Shown here: piece by piece, positions 23,976 through 36,062 of the stretch | Position numbering within the stretch: position 1 is the stretch's first letter | How the letters are laid out: every line of letters starts with the position of its first letter | Assembly (NCBI GenBank): GCA_950295325.1 | Contig: OX485805.1 | Coordinates: 20,137,501-20,201,500 of the forward strand | DNA: 64,000 bases | Direction: 5' to 3' | Source of the DNA: Polytrichum commune | Lineage: Eukaryota > Streptophyta > Polytrichopsida > Polytrichales > Polytrichaceae | Notes under the pieces: model-generated | Seen by the model: only the letters and a program-made list of their open reading frames with translations | Databases searched by the model: none | Told to the model about the DNA's origin: nothing | Position numbers and translations under genes: made by a program

Positions 23976-24280
23976 AATTGATTTTAAAGTCCAAAAAGGC
24001 TTATCGGACTAAAAGTACATCATGATTGTGTCAAAACAACTAATTCTCTAGAGTGGTAGACTGCAGTAGCCTCTGTGAGATAGTGGCTTCATAGTCCAAT
24101 GAAAAGAAAGACTTGAAAATTGAAACTTAATTCTAATGAAATTATGTAAGGGACACTTCAACACAAATTATGGCCCAATGTGAGACAATAGTTGTTTAGA
24201 TGGAGGTTTTTTGGGTGAGAATTTTTATTTTTCTTGATTATTTTGTCATTGGTTAATTTGACCCTGAACCTTACCCCCCC

Positions 24281-25233
24281 TGTCGCACACCTCTCCATGA
24301 GGAGTGTCCGAAACACCATGGGCATAAGGGGGACCCCGGAGTGGCACCCGGTACTTGTGCCGCCGTTGGTGAGAGGGCTTAAGTGATCATGGTGTGGGTG
24401 AAGGCCCCAGGCGTAGGGAACGCCTCCCACCCACGGAGATTAGGAGTCAAGAGGGTAAGGCCATAAGCTATGCGTAGCTTATGGCATGTTGATTCTAGAA
24501 TGTTCATCGACATCTCAATCGGAGGTGTGAGGTAGGAGATATGGCAATTTGAGTGGGGTGTTGTCTCGGGACAACGTCCTAGTACAACAGTGGTCTGGGA
24601 GTGGCGCCCAGGGGTGCCAAGGTTCGAACAGGCATAACTTCCTCGATACTTGCCCGAATGGGGCAAGCGAGGAGTCCATTAGCATCTACATGAAACGCAA
24701 ATGACGACGAAGTGGTCGCATGTGAGCATCAAAGATCATACAAGGAAGTTATGTTGCTCTAAAGTTGATGGGGGCTTCCAGCCCTTGCGGCTAAGGGAAA
24801 ATGTCTACTTGGCCCCAACTCTTGGTAGAGAGACAAAAGGTTTCTTGACGGTGGGGTAGAGGCTTATATGGGTGAGGCAGTGTGGCCAACCAAACCCACC
24901 CAAGGCCAAACGGCATGGCCTTCATGGGCATTAACCCAACATGGGGGCATAGTTGCCTACTATGGTTCGGGTTGTTGTAGTGTTGCTTTGGCAACACAAT
25001 GATCAACTTAAGATTGGACTTCCATGGATGGAAGTCCACATCTTACCATTGGTTACCGATTAAGTCTTGAATGCAAGTGTAGGAGGGTTGGTCCCCCTCC
25101 TATGGGCTAAGAGGTCCGCGGTATGGGGAGCTAACCATTCGCATGGCGGAATGCAAAGGGTAAACGCTTGTGGCCCTCGCTAGAAATAAAAAATGACCAA
25201 GATTGTTAAGGGGCGCTAGCAACGGTTGCGACA
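24281..25233. mobile_element. Probable solo LTR of an LTR retrotransposon (fossil), 953 bp
   Basis: A noticeably GC-richer block in AT-rich surroundings begins TGTCGCA and ends TGCGACA, the usual TG...CA ends with a 7 bp inverted repeat. It is flanked on both sides by C runs that could be a CCCCC target duplication, though such a low-complexity repeat is weak evidence. No internal coding part is attached, so it looks like a solo LTR left by recombination. Its family is not recognised. The direction of the parent element cannot be told. The intact ends suggest modest age. Confidence 0.55.
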
Positions 25234-26699
25234 CCCCCCCCCCACACACACACACACGCGAGCACCTAAGAGGCCCAACATGAACCTCTACATGCACCAA
25301 AACGTGTATTTGAGTTGCATATTTCAATCTTCAACAAATCATGTTTTAAATGACCCTATATAAAATAAACTCATTTTTCAAGCGTGTTTTTCAAATAAGT
25401 TGAATACCTTTATGATAATGAAGATTTAGGTTCAAATGCACAACATGGGCGCCCTTAGATGCAAATACATACTATAATTTTGATCATTAATGTCATATGC
25501 AAAAAATAATTATATTCATGACATCAGATAATGTGCAAATTAAAATTCGACTTGGTGAGGCTTGTAGAATTTTTGTATTGGTATTTCAGGGGGCTATTTC
25601 AGGCCTCAAGGTGTCACACATAGAAGTTTAACAATGCTTCTTGACAGTGCTAGCTTAAAATAGATCATCAATCATATGGCTTATAACAATTGGAGCTTGC
25701 ATATATGCATAGTGATTTATAGGGAGATTGGAGATTGTATAAATGATCTATACTCAAATACATACCACAAATAATTGATCATGTCATTATCATATATGAT
25801 CTTATTTTCACTTCCTCAATTTGTTAGGTTGTCCTAGACATGTATTCAATACCATAGACTAAATAAAATATTCCCTCAATACTTATTGGGAGTTTGTACA
25901 TTTATTATCACGGACTTCTTAGAAACACACCTTCAATCTAAGGGGTAAAGGTCTCACGGGCTCAATGTATGCCCTTTATACACAACCTCTACGAGTCCTT
26001 GCCAAGTTTTGAAATCATTTGTGTTTATATTAATGATTTATTTACTTTATTTTATTCTTTAGTGTATGTCAATAAAGAATAAAATTCAACATATATGTGA
26101 CATTGACAACAATATACCAAGTACATGTTTGCTCTCGAGGGCATTCATGTCCAATGTATTCAAACCATTCATTACATCGAGATATCTAATGATTTTAAAA
26201 GTGACTTTGATGTATGAATTTATATTTGATAAGTTATTTCGGACAATTGGTTGAAGACGGCAACATGTAGGGAGAAAACAATGAGAGCAAGGATGGTTGG
26301 GCGGAGCTAAGAAACAAGGAGGGATTGTTGTGGGAGGGCATGTAGTAGTGCAGATCTAAGCGTTTATGTGAGCCCGGGAGGAGTGAGAACCAAATCGTGG
26401 CTCACAACGCACTTTTCAAGTGTTGCTGCCGGCATAGTTGCCTCAAAGTGGAGTGAAACTGATGCGTGCTGGGAACCCACGCACTGGAGCTACCGTGAGC
26501 AATAACACAAACAGGAGATCTGGCGCTACTAACACATCCGAACACATGCTCTCTTTTCTCAAAACCCACCACTGCCGAATCCATTCCCTGCTGTTATTGC
26601 TGAATGTGATCTATTGCTGAGAGAGATCAATCGCTGAGTAAGATCTATTCCTACAACATTACTGATATCGCCGAAGCAGTGACGGTGCAAAGACGGATC
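25234..26699. other. Gene-free region left of the CACTA element
   Basis: It starts with a C run and a (CA)n microsatellite (about 25234-25258), then AT-rich DNA with no gene. The last part (about 26270-26699) has more mixed composition with 'gccgaagcagtgac'-like text, resembling the DNA just right of the CACTA element (40470 onward). It may be the left half of the sequence the CACTA element split. Confidence 0.45.
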
Positions 26700-26702
26700 C
26701 CG

Positions 26703-26790
26703 CACTACTAGAAAGTTCAAGGGTTAATGTCTCAAATAATGTCTCAAATAATGTCTCCGCATTGTGCCTCCATAAATGTCTTGGGAGGAG
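26703..26790 (+). repeat. CACTA left terminal and subterminal repeats
   Basis: The terminal CACTACTA is followed by copies of 'aatgtctc' near 26725, 26738 and 26751, and 'aaatgtctt' near 26777. They pair with the right end. Confidence 0.85.
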
Positions 26791-27189
26791 TCAAAAAGCG
26801 GTTCATTCCATGCTTTGGTGTTGTTACTAGTGGGGACAAAAAGCAAATTGAGAACGATGTGGAAGGGCCCACCCAATCTTCCACCCTATCTCCCTCCTTT
26901 TAATCTTTAGAAGCACCTCCAATTTAATTTCACTTTTTTCTACCTAGACCTTTCCCTACCTTTTTGCACTTTACTCATTTGTCCATTGTGGCACATTTGA
27001 TAAGTCATGGGCCTTTAACTTCATTTACCAAACAACTCACCGAGCATATCAAAGCAACCAATCGGCTTGTGGATGCCTACAATGAACTTCAAACTCATCT
27101 CCCTTTGTTAGCGGTTGTGGATGATTATTGCATATCGAATTCATCCATCCATCCCCATGTTAACCCTACACATTGAACACACACCCATC

Positions 27190-27830
27190 TTGTTTTACTC
27201 CTTCACATCCAATTAAATATCGCCCATGTTAATGACATGTAAGGATTCATGTACAAAGTAAATGGGATTGTTTTGCCTATTTTTAGTCTTGAAGAAAATA
27301 GACCGGTAAACATGATTTGGATTCAAGAAGGTAAACAAGCTTGGATAGGATATTCATATATGTAGAAGCGGATTAAAACTTAGGGGTGAATGGATATTCG
27401 TCTACACTAAATACGTGTATTAGTGTTGGAAACACTAATAGTCGACGGAAACGCTAAATGTGAATTGTCTTCATAGTGTTAGAACACTAAATCACAACTC
27501 TAACACTATTTGTACCAATTAGTAACTTTGAATATTTACAAAAGCGCATTTAGTGTTAGATGACATTTTTTGTAGATCTTCAAATGAAGAATTGGTACAA
27601 ATAGTGTTAGAATTGACATTTAGTGTTCTAACATTATGAGTATTTTCAAGTGACATTTAGTGTTTTGGATAACTATTGGCTCTAACACTAATCTTCATCT
27701 AACACTAATCTACCTATTTAGTTTAGTTGCGATTTTCAGAAGTAAATATTAGGAACCCAAGGTCTGCGTACATATATATTGCGTGTGTAGGGTAATAATA
27801 GAAAATCGGATGCAAATGAAACCAGTAGAA
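27190..27830. repeat. Repeat block inside CACTA with TTTAGTGTT motifs; partner at 31567-31797
   Basis: The part at 27190-27310 ('ttttactccttcacatccaatta', 'tgcctatttttagt', 'gaaaatagaccg') recurs directly at 31567-31690. The part at 27765-27825 recurs inverted at 31735-31797 ('catttgcatccga', 'attaccctacaca'). Between these, 27400-27740 holds about a dozen TTTAGTGTT / AACACTAAA motifs. It may be a nested non-autonomous element. Confidence 0.55.
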
Positions 27831-28204
27831 AATGAGACACCTAGGTTTTTATCTAGTCTCTCAATAAAGTGGATGGGTTTGAAATTCTGCCGTGACTAGA
27901 AATAGGCAAAATGTTTTTGGAAAATGTGTTGAACCTTCCTCTCCTCAAATTCAAAGGTCTATTTGAATTTGATGAGAAGAAGGTTCTGCACACTTTCAAA
28001 TAACATTCTGTTACCCTACATGTTACATTTCCAGTCACTTGACAGTCAGACAAAAGTATAGATATTTACCGTAGGTTACTAGTTGCTTAGGCAGAAAATA
28101 ATACATAACAAATATGACTAAAAATTCTGGAAATTCTTGACTTTGTTTGCCTAAAATAAATAAAATTAAAATTGGGTTGCCCAATATGAGATATAGATGA
28201 CCTG

Positions 28205-31200
28205 TTAGTTGCTTATGTCAGAATCCTCTCGTTCAATACAATCACCATCGCTCCTCTCTAAATTGTCGCTATTGGCCGCCTCCAATTCCCTCATAGTGTC
28301 TGCCAAATTCTCCTCCAAAAATGCCTCGTTTACAGTAATTGCTACCACCACTTCATCTGGAACCGGTTCTGTAGGTGAATTCCTCATAGCATGAATTAGG
28401 GGTTCGGAATTTGAACCTCCCGCCAACTCCCTTATTTGGCTTTCCACTAATGGTTCATTTAGAACCAAACCAGGAATCGTTGTTGCCTCCATGTAGCCTC
28501 GTCCTTCCACATTTCAACATAGCTCCAATCCTCATCCTCACTATCTTGGTAGTAAAACACTTGTGTGATTGTATCTGCGCTAACCCAAGGCTTCCGATTA
28601 CCTAAATTTAACCGAGTTTTGATTTTCATGAACCCACATTCATCCTCTTTTTGGGTAACACGGTTATGTGATCCAACAATAGTATTGTACCACTTCCCCC
28701 TAAACAAAATTTCTTTCCGTTGAGATGACAATTGAACCTCCACTATTTCTTCCAAAACTCCATAGTATTGGAGTTTAGCTCGTTGGCTATGGGGATCATT
28801 TTTCCTAGATACACAATCTATGTAGCTAGGAGTAGCAATGCCTGAATCTGTTGTAACGGGCGCATTTTCATCTGCCGAATCTATTCTGTAATGTCATCCA
28901 TTGATTGTGCAAGATTTATAGTAGTATGCGGCTTGGCTAGGGCCGTTCACTATTTCTTGTACTTCAGAAGACAATGGTTCATTTCCAACTTACCCCAAAA
29001 ATACTTGTTCTTGAACCCATTCCAAAAATGATTTCAACGGTTTCACCTTTTCCCTTGCCCATCTTGCTCTCTCATTTCGGTATTTAATCTCCCATACACC
29101 CATGTAGGGCTCATTGAACAAAAGATACTCATGAATCTGCATTCCCATAATGTATCCATATCAAACAATCATAATCTAAAGTCATATTGCGATTGGGTAC
29201 AAATGCATAAGCTATGAAGTATGTTACATATAAATATACTAAAACATTGGCAGCTGCATTAACAAAGTTTTCGGGAGTGTTTGTTTACCTGTTTGTGAGT
29301 GTCGTTATCCAACTTTTTCTTTGTGCGTGTTTTGGGCAAAATCACTTTGTTTGGCTTTGGCATCATGTCTTCATTCCAAATTTGTCTCCCGGTGGAATTG
29401 ATCCTCGTGAGCATTTCTCCAAAATAAAATAATGACTCTTGGGCCAAGTATCCTTCACTCATGCTACCCTCAAGATGGTTTTTTTGCCGGACCATTGATT
29501 TCAAAGTTTTCATATACCTCTCGAGGAAATACAACCATCAGCTATGCACTGGACCTCCTAGCTCCACCACTTCAGGAAGATGTATCAACAAGTGAGGCAT
29601 AATATCGAAAAAATACGGTGGCATACATGTCTCAAACAAACACATGATCTCTGCAATCTCTACCTTCCAAAATGGAATCTCCTCGGTAACTATGTTTTTT
29701 CCACAAATCCATCTAAAAAATGTAGCAAGCTTGTAGATGTCTTCTCTGATTTTCCTAGACAACGTACCCCGAACGGCAATAGGTAAAATGAATTGTAGGA
29801 GGACATGATAGTCGTGAGACTTCATGCCAGATAACTTGTAATCCGAAGTCACTCTGTTAGCAAGATTTGAAACAAAACCTGTGGGTGTTTTGATCGAGGA
29901 TATTCGCTTAAAAAACTTTTTCTATGTCCTCACGGCTCCATATCCAATACGCTCTATGAAATAACCCATCATTTCGGGGATGGTAATTCACTAACTTATT
30001 TTTAGCTTGTAATTCTTTTCTTACTGCCAATCGATCAGCCTTTGTCCCCTTTGCGTTGGAAAAAATCTTCATCATTGTTTCCACAACATTTTTTTGTATG
30101 TGCATGCAATCATGCAAGTAGCGTATGAGAAGATCCTGCACATTTACCCACAAACTTAAGACTCAATATAATTGAAAATATCAAAAGGTTGAAGGGAATA
30201 TAAATAGTTGAAAAATACATTTCTATGTACAATTTTCATAGCTTTTGGGTGTTTGGTCTAGATAAATACCTTCCAATAAGGTAGAGTGAACAAGGCCGAC
30301 AATCTTTTCATCCCTCTTCTAACTTTTGGCATGTTTGTTTCTCGAATTTGTCTCGAACGCCGTATCCAATAACGTCCATCAGGTCTCACATGAATTGGAT
30401 TGTTATTTAAATGACCTCCGAACTTCCTCTTAAAGTATGGTTTCCTCCATTTGTGTGCAAGTGGCAAGAATTGTCTAAATGATGGATAAATAGTTCTTTT
30501 CAAATGCGGACTCACTATAAAGGTTAGATTGTCCGCACACACATTGCATGCTCTTTTACCCCGAGTAACCAAACCAGACACGACACCCAAACCTGCACTT
30601 CACCAACTATGACTTAGATGATTTAAAATATAAAATATAAAAGCAAATACAAAGCATGAAATTAGGAACACTTAATTCAATCACAGTGCACAACAAATTT
30701 ATTTGTTATTTCAGAAGCTTGTGTTTGTTTGGCACAACATAAATTTACACTATCAAGCCTCGCTAGATTATGAAGTTTGTTAATCTTGCCAACTAAAGGC
30801 ATGATGAAATGATCCCCTGTTTTGTGAATCATGAACATTTTCATAGCAAAATACAGAATTGGAATGAAGACCTATGTATGGGAAGAACCAGCAGTTAGTT
30901 GCATATGAACCGGTTGATGTTCAGGACTTCGGGAGAATTACCAGGATTTTTAGAGAAATCTATGGTATATATCTCAAGGTTAAAATAGTAAAACATGAAT
31001 ATTAGAACAAGTGACTGGTTTAGGGTTTAGATTCACTAGGATCTCAATCGACTATGCTCAAAAACTGGGTGGGGACTGATTGAGACTGGATTTTTTCTTA
31101 GGACAAATACGAACGTCCCAAATTCATACCGAATTCATCCATCTATCCATGGAATAGAGACCTATGTACTGATTGAGACTTCCGGTGCACTGATTGAGAC

Positions 31201-33794
31201 TGGACGTTTTCTTAGGACAAATACGAACGTCCCAGACTTGCACCGAATTCATCCATCCATCCATCCAGGGAATGGGGACCTATCTATTGGAAGAACCAGC
31301 GGTTAGTTGCATATGAACCGGTTGATGTTCACGACTTCGGGAGAATTACCAGGAACTTTAGAGAAATTTATGGTATATATCTCAAATTAATATAGTAAAA
31401 CAGGAATATTTGAACATGTAACTGGTTTAGGTCAGAATCACTAGGATCTCGATCGACTATGCTCAAAAACTTCCTGGGCACTGATTGAGACTGGACTTTT
31501 TCCTGGGACAAATACGAACGTCCCATATTCATATCGAATTTATCCATCTATCCCCCTATAAATTCATTGTGTTTTACTCCTTCACATCCAATTAACTAAC
31601 GCCCGTGTTCATTGGATGTAATGATTCATCCACGAAGTAGATGAGATTTTGCCTATTTTTAGTACTCTTGAAAATAGACCGCAATCGAATCCTTCCATAT
31701 TATTGATAGATCAAATTAATACCTAGTTGTCTCTGGTCCATTTGCATCCGACGACTATCATTACCCTACACACTAAATATATCTATATACAGACCTTTTC
31801 ATAATATTAGTTGAGGTATACAGGTTTTAAGCCACCATTTCCTAATTATGCATATTGGAATAGTCAAAGAAAAGTAAATCAATAAATAACATACCTGGAA
31901 AATCCGTCATAGTCCACAACAAAATTGCCTTCAAATTGAATAGCTCTTTGCGGTGTGCGTCATAAGTGTTGGGAACTCCATTCCACAATAACTTGAGTTC
32001 ATCAATTAAGGGGCCCATGAAAACGTCAATATTTTTCACTTGTTTTGGACCTGCGCATTCAATTCCCAAATTTAACTCACAATTACACTTAATTAAAAAG
32101 AAGTCTTAATGTAAGGCAACGCCATCAATAAGTGTGTGAGTTAATGTGTGTTCGTGCGCGTGCGCAATACCTGGTACTATTGTTGACAATAAAATGAAAC
32201 AAGTCCTTATAGCAAGAAATGGTGGCAGGTTGTACAACACAAGGGTGATTGGCCATGTTGAATGGTTAGTTTGTTGTTGCCCGAAAGGATTCACCCCATC
32301 TGTTGACAAACCAAGCCTTACATTTCTTGGGGACGAACCAAACTCTGGCCATGTTGTGTCAACATGCCTCCAAGCACGTCCATCTTGAGGTCCGTTCATT
32401 ATCCCTGTTTTGCTTTTATTTGCAGCGTGCCACACCATAAGTTTGGAAAGTGTGGGACTACGGAATATGGCTTGAAGGCATGGTATCAAAGGGAAATAAA
32501 TCATTTTCTGCAACAACAAATATAATTATTTAGCAGTTGTGGGTTTATCATGACATTCGCACATCACATTTAATAAGTAAATTGAGAACTGTAATATTAT
32601 TGGTAAATGAAGAAATGAATTACTATAAACAAATGAAGAAATTAAATTACATACGATTGTTGGTCTATTGGGGTCGGTGACTTACTTTCTTGGGCACTTG
32701 AACTCCTTTTGTGTCTTGTCTATATCTCCTTTCTTTGCATATTGGGCAATGATCCCGCATCTTGTATTTACCGTAGTAAAGAATACAATCTCTAGGGCAA
32801 CAATGAATATGAGTAAAGCCCAAACCCACTGCCCTCATGAATTTCCTTAATTTAGCATGACTTTTAGGCAATATGGGGTTAAGATGCTTAGGTAAGAAAA
32901 AATTGGATATCATTGACAACATTGATGAGATGGCAACATTGGATATATTGAAGTTCACTTGAAATTGTAGAATCAAGACAAGAGCTTTCAACATGCAAGT
33001 CGGGGAACCATCGTAAATTGGCACTTGGGATTGCTCATGTAGAAAACGGTCACCTTCAGTAGGGGGGGGTGGCTATAGGGTCGGCACCAATATTGTTGCC
33101 ACCGGTTGTTGTGGTGTGGTCAGGAATATTGGTTTCCATAAAATCTTCCAAGATTTGAGGAAGAGGATCATCATCGTCATATTGCCCATTAAGGACATCG
33201 TCTATGGAGTGACCTTCCTCGTCTGAGAACATCGAATTCATAAAAACATCGGCTGATTCATTTGGGCGAGCACCCGTAAGTTCTTCAAGATATCCCGGAA
33301 GACCATCCGGGAATGCATCAGGATTCTACATAGAAAATGAACACTTCATGTAGTAAATTTTAAGTCTAACAAATACATTTTTCAATCTAAAAATGTAAAT
33401 TTTATAATGAAAAGAATTTAATGACATCATTCAATAATTGCATATAAACCGGGTTTGAAATTGCATACCAATTGGGCTGGATCCATCCCATGGTTGGAGA
33501 GATGATCTTCTAACTCTTGCAAAGTCAAATATGATGGCATACCAACAGTAGATGCACACAACCTGCATGGACACAAATAGGTCCGATCTCTTGATGGGGG
33601 AGAAGGCATGGAATCCACAAGTTGGGGGTCATTACTTGCAGATGTTCCACCCACATCATGCCCAATGTGCACTGGAGCACGACGCTTGCGACGGTGTCAT
33701 CTAGAGGAGCCAACTTCATCACCTGGAACCCCCACATAATATGGGTCCTCATCTTGTTGCTCCAAGTGCAAATTGAGTAATTTCCGAGACATCC
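28205..33794 (-). pseudogene. CACTA TNP2-type transposase gene, multi-exon, interrupted
   Basis: Order along the minus strand: N-terminal transposase-associated zinc-finger type segment at 33794-33470 ('CPCRLCA', 'LQELEDHLSNHGMD'); then 33326-32680 ('YDGSPTCMLKALVLILQFQV', 'HCCPRDCILYYGKY', 'CPICKERRY'); core Transposase_21 (TNP2) segments at about 32510-32170 ('GIMNGPQDGRAWRHVDTTWP', 'RLGLSTDGVNPF'), 32052-31895 ('WNGVPNTYD', 'LKAILLWTMTDFPG') and 30597-30270; then 30135-29908 ('LHDCMHIQKNV'). A DUF4218-like region follows at 29905-29260 ('MKSHDYHVLLQFILPIA', 'PHLLIHLPEVVELGGPV', 'LERYMKTLK'), then a DUF4216-like region to 28440 ('QVFYYQDSEDEDWSYV') and an acidic tail. Segment edges show GT donors (for example after 'TMTDFPG'). 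Frame breaks and in-frame stops mark decay. Exon limits are approximate. Confidence 0.85.
30871..31553. repeat. Imperfect tandem repeat inside a CACTA intron
   Basis: Two copies of a ~285 bp unit (30871-31150 and 31267-31553) share 'ttagttgcatatgaaccggttgatgttca', 'cttcgggagaattaccagga' and 'gacaaatacgaacgtccca'. A partial copy of the unit's end lies between them. They sit between two transposase segments. Confidence 0.8.
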
Positions 33795-34446
33795 CAACAA
33801 TTTGTTATCTACATACAAAACAATAATAACAACAATACATACACCCATTTTATAAATTGATACCCTAAAACCTCAATTTTATACAAGCACCCAACAAAAT
33901 GCCTATGCCATCATTTTTTGGTTTTATATATTGGCTTATTGGTTGGCATACTGTAATACCATAGCTGCTTTATGTATAAATAATTCCAAAAAAACCATAA
34001 AAAATAGAGATTATGAGCTACTCAAAGGAACAAATTACAAATTATTGGAAAAGAAATGAATCGACGGAAAAGTTGGACTTTTCTCAATTGGACCTTAGTA
34101 GTTGGGCTAGAGAAAGGGTTTAGGGTTTAGGTCGCCTTACTGATCAGCGAGACGGGTGCTTGGCAGTGGGGAAGAAGCTCACACGTGGAGCCTGCTGATT
34201 GTAAGGTGGGAGAAGAAACTGCTGGGCCGGTTGTGTCACACCTCTTCGGGTAGCAAGGTGTGAGTATAGGAACAGTACCGTTGCGATTCTTTGGTCTTCC
34301 TTTGCTTGAGCGGAGCAACCCTACACCAAGTGAGATCCGGTTTTCAAGGGAAGAGTACAAGATTTGAGATTTCTTGTAGATAGAGTATGATAATGCTTCG
34401 AGGAACTCACAGGAAGGTGACTAAAGTCCTTGCGATTCTTGCAGCT

Positions 34447-34728
34447 TTCCCAACTGTCTCTCGAATGTGAATCCTGAACACCAAACACATAGAATCTTAT
34501 AGAAGCAACTCCACCCAGTAAGCTTCCCTCCACAACATGATGTTTATGTCTTTTGAAACTAAGCTTTCCTATGCTTCCAGGCCACAATTGCATGTTTTGT
34601 CATGTGAATCAGTTGAGTAGCTTCCTTCATAGAGTGGTGAAGATGTTGCTGGAGGATAGGTTAACAATCACATGTGTTTTCATGTGGCTCATTTGGGACA
34701 GATTTTAAAACAACTAGGTCAAGAAGTC
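34447..34728. repeat. Direct repeat copy A in the CACTA divergent promoter region
   Basis: A 282 bp segment repeated almost unchanged at 34956-35236 (begins 'ccaactgtctctcgaatgtgaatc', ends 'gacagattttaaaacaa..aagaagtc'). About a dozen differences are seen by eye, so it is a fairly recent duplication within the element. Confidence 0.85.
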
Positions 34729-34955
34729 ATGATAGATGACGGTAGAAGTCAGGGTCAAGCTTGGACCCTAAACCAGATGCTACATAGCAAAATTAAATGA
34801 TGAATTTCACACTGTTTCAATGCTCCAATAAGCTGTATGCATCAATTTCATAGCATTGCCCAAACCTGGATTGCTCTTTTGGAGGTGGTCAAAATTTTGG
34901 TACCTGGTGTCTTGTAATTGTAATTGTGGATCATGCAAAGGTTGCTGGCATGTCC

Positions 34956-35236
34956 TTCCAACTGTCTCTCGAATGTGAATCTTGAACACCAAACATAGAG
35001 AATCTTATAGAAGCAACTCCACCCAGTAAGCTTCCCACCTCATCATGATGTTTATGTCTTTTGAAACTAAGCTTTCCTATGCTTCCAGGCCACAATTGCA
35101 TGTTTTGTCATGTGAATCAGTTGAGTAGCTTCCTTCATGGAGTGGTGAAGGTGTTGCTGGAGGATAGGTTAACAATCGCATGTGTTTTCATGTGGCTCAT
35201 TTGGGACAGATTTTAAAACAACCAGGTTAAGAAGTC
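34956..35236. repeat. Direct repeat copy B in the CACTA divergent promoter region
   Basis: Second copy of the 34447-34728 unit, in the same orientation and about 510 bp downstream. Both copies lie between the 5' ends of the two divergent CACTA genes and could carry promoter or transposase-binding sites. Confidence 0.85.
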
Positions 35237-36062
35237 TAAGGTTATGACATTTACTGACTACTAGCAATATTTAGTGTCATATGACATGTAATGCCGCTGG
35301 GGTGAAGGGAAGATATTGATATAGGAGAATGTTGTATGTTGACTATTGAACCCAAAATACTTCAATTATAAGGAAGGTTAGGCATGTGTGTCATGCTTAT
35401 TGTGCCAACAATTTCTTCAGTGCTTGCCAGGTTCATGACTTCTAGCAGGTGTAAGGAAAGATCGCCACGTGCAAAAATCAATGTTGTGCCGATATATAGG
35501 CAAATTAATACACAATCTCAATAGTGGAATTTGGAAGAACTGACTCAGAATCAGAAATCGATACTTGGTGGTAACATAAGATGTAACCTATTCTATTATA
35601 CCCGAGTCAATACCACATTTATATTAGGATACTTGCACATGGCTACAAAATCTACTTGGATGGTATCAAAAATCAATCACAAGACATTTAAATTTCCTAC
35701 TGGTACAAAAAACTCGTAAACCCATAAACCTCTATGAATTCGTGCACAAACTCTGTCATCCCAACTTGAAGTTTATCCAACTTTTTTCTACAAGGAATGA
35801 CAAATACTGCTAGGTTAACATTTTGTGTTGGTGACAGAGGAGGTACAGAAAGGCTCGGATGGAGATCGCCTTACAGATCGGGCGAGACGGGTGTACAACA
35901 GTTTGAAAGGAGACATCACCTGCTAATTGTTGTTGGTTGCTGCCGGAGCCTGCTGATTGCAAGGTCGGGGATTTCGAAGCGTCGGGCCAGTTACGTCCCA
36001 CCTTTTGTTGACAAATTTCAGTTTCCTACTGCAATCAAGTCGATTTCACCACATTATTATGA

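Noticed and set aside
24158-25327. Several minus-strand open frames in the GC-rich block
   Set aside because: They lie in or around the solo LTR candidate, show no domain, and are explained by fewer stops in GC-rich DNA.
28205-33794. Host multi-exon gene on the minus strand
   Set aside because: The segments carry TNP2 transposase, DUF4218 and DUF4216-type motifs and lie inside bounded CACTA ends.
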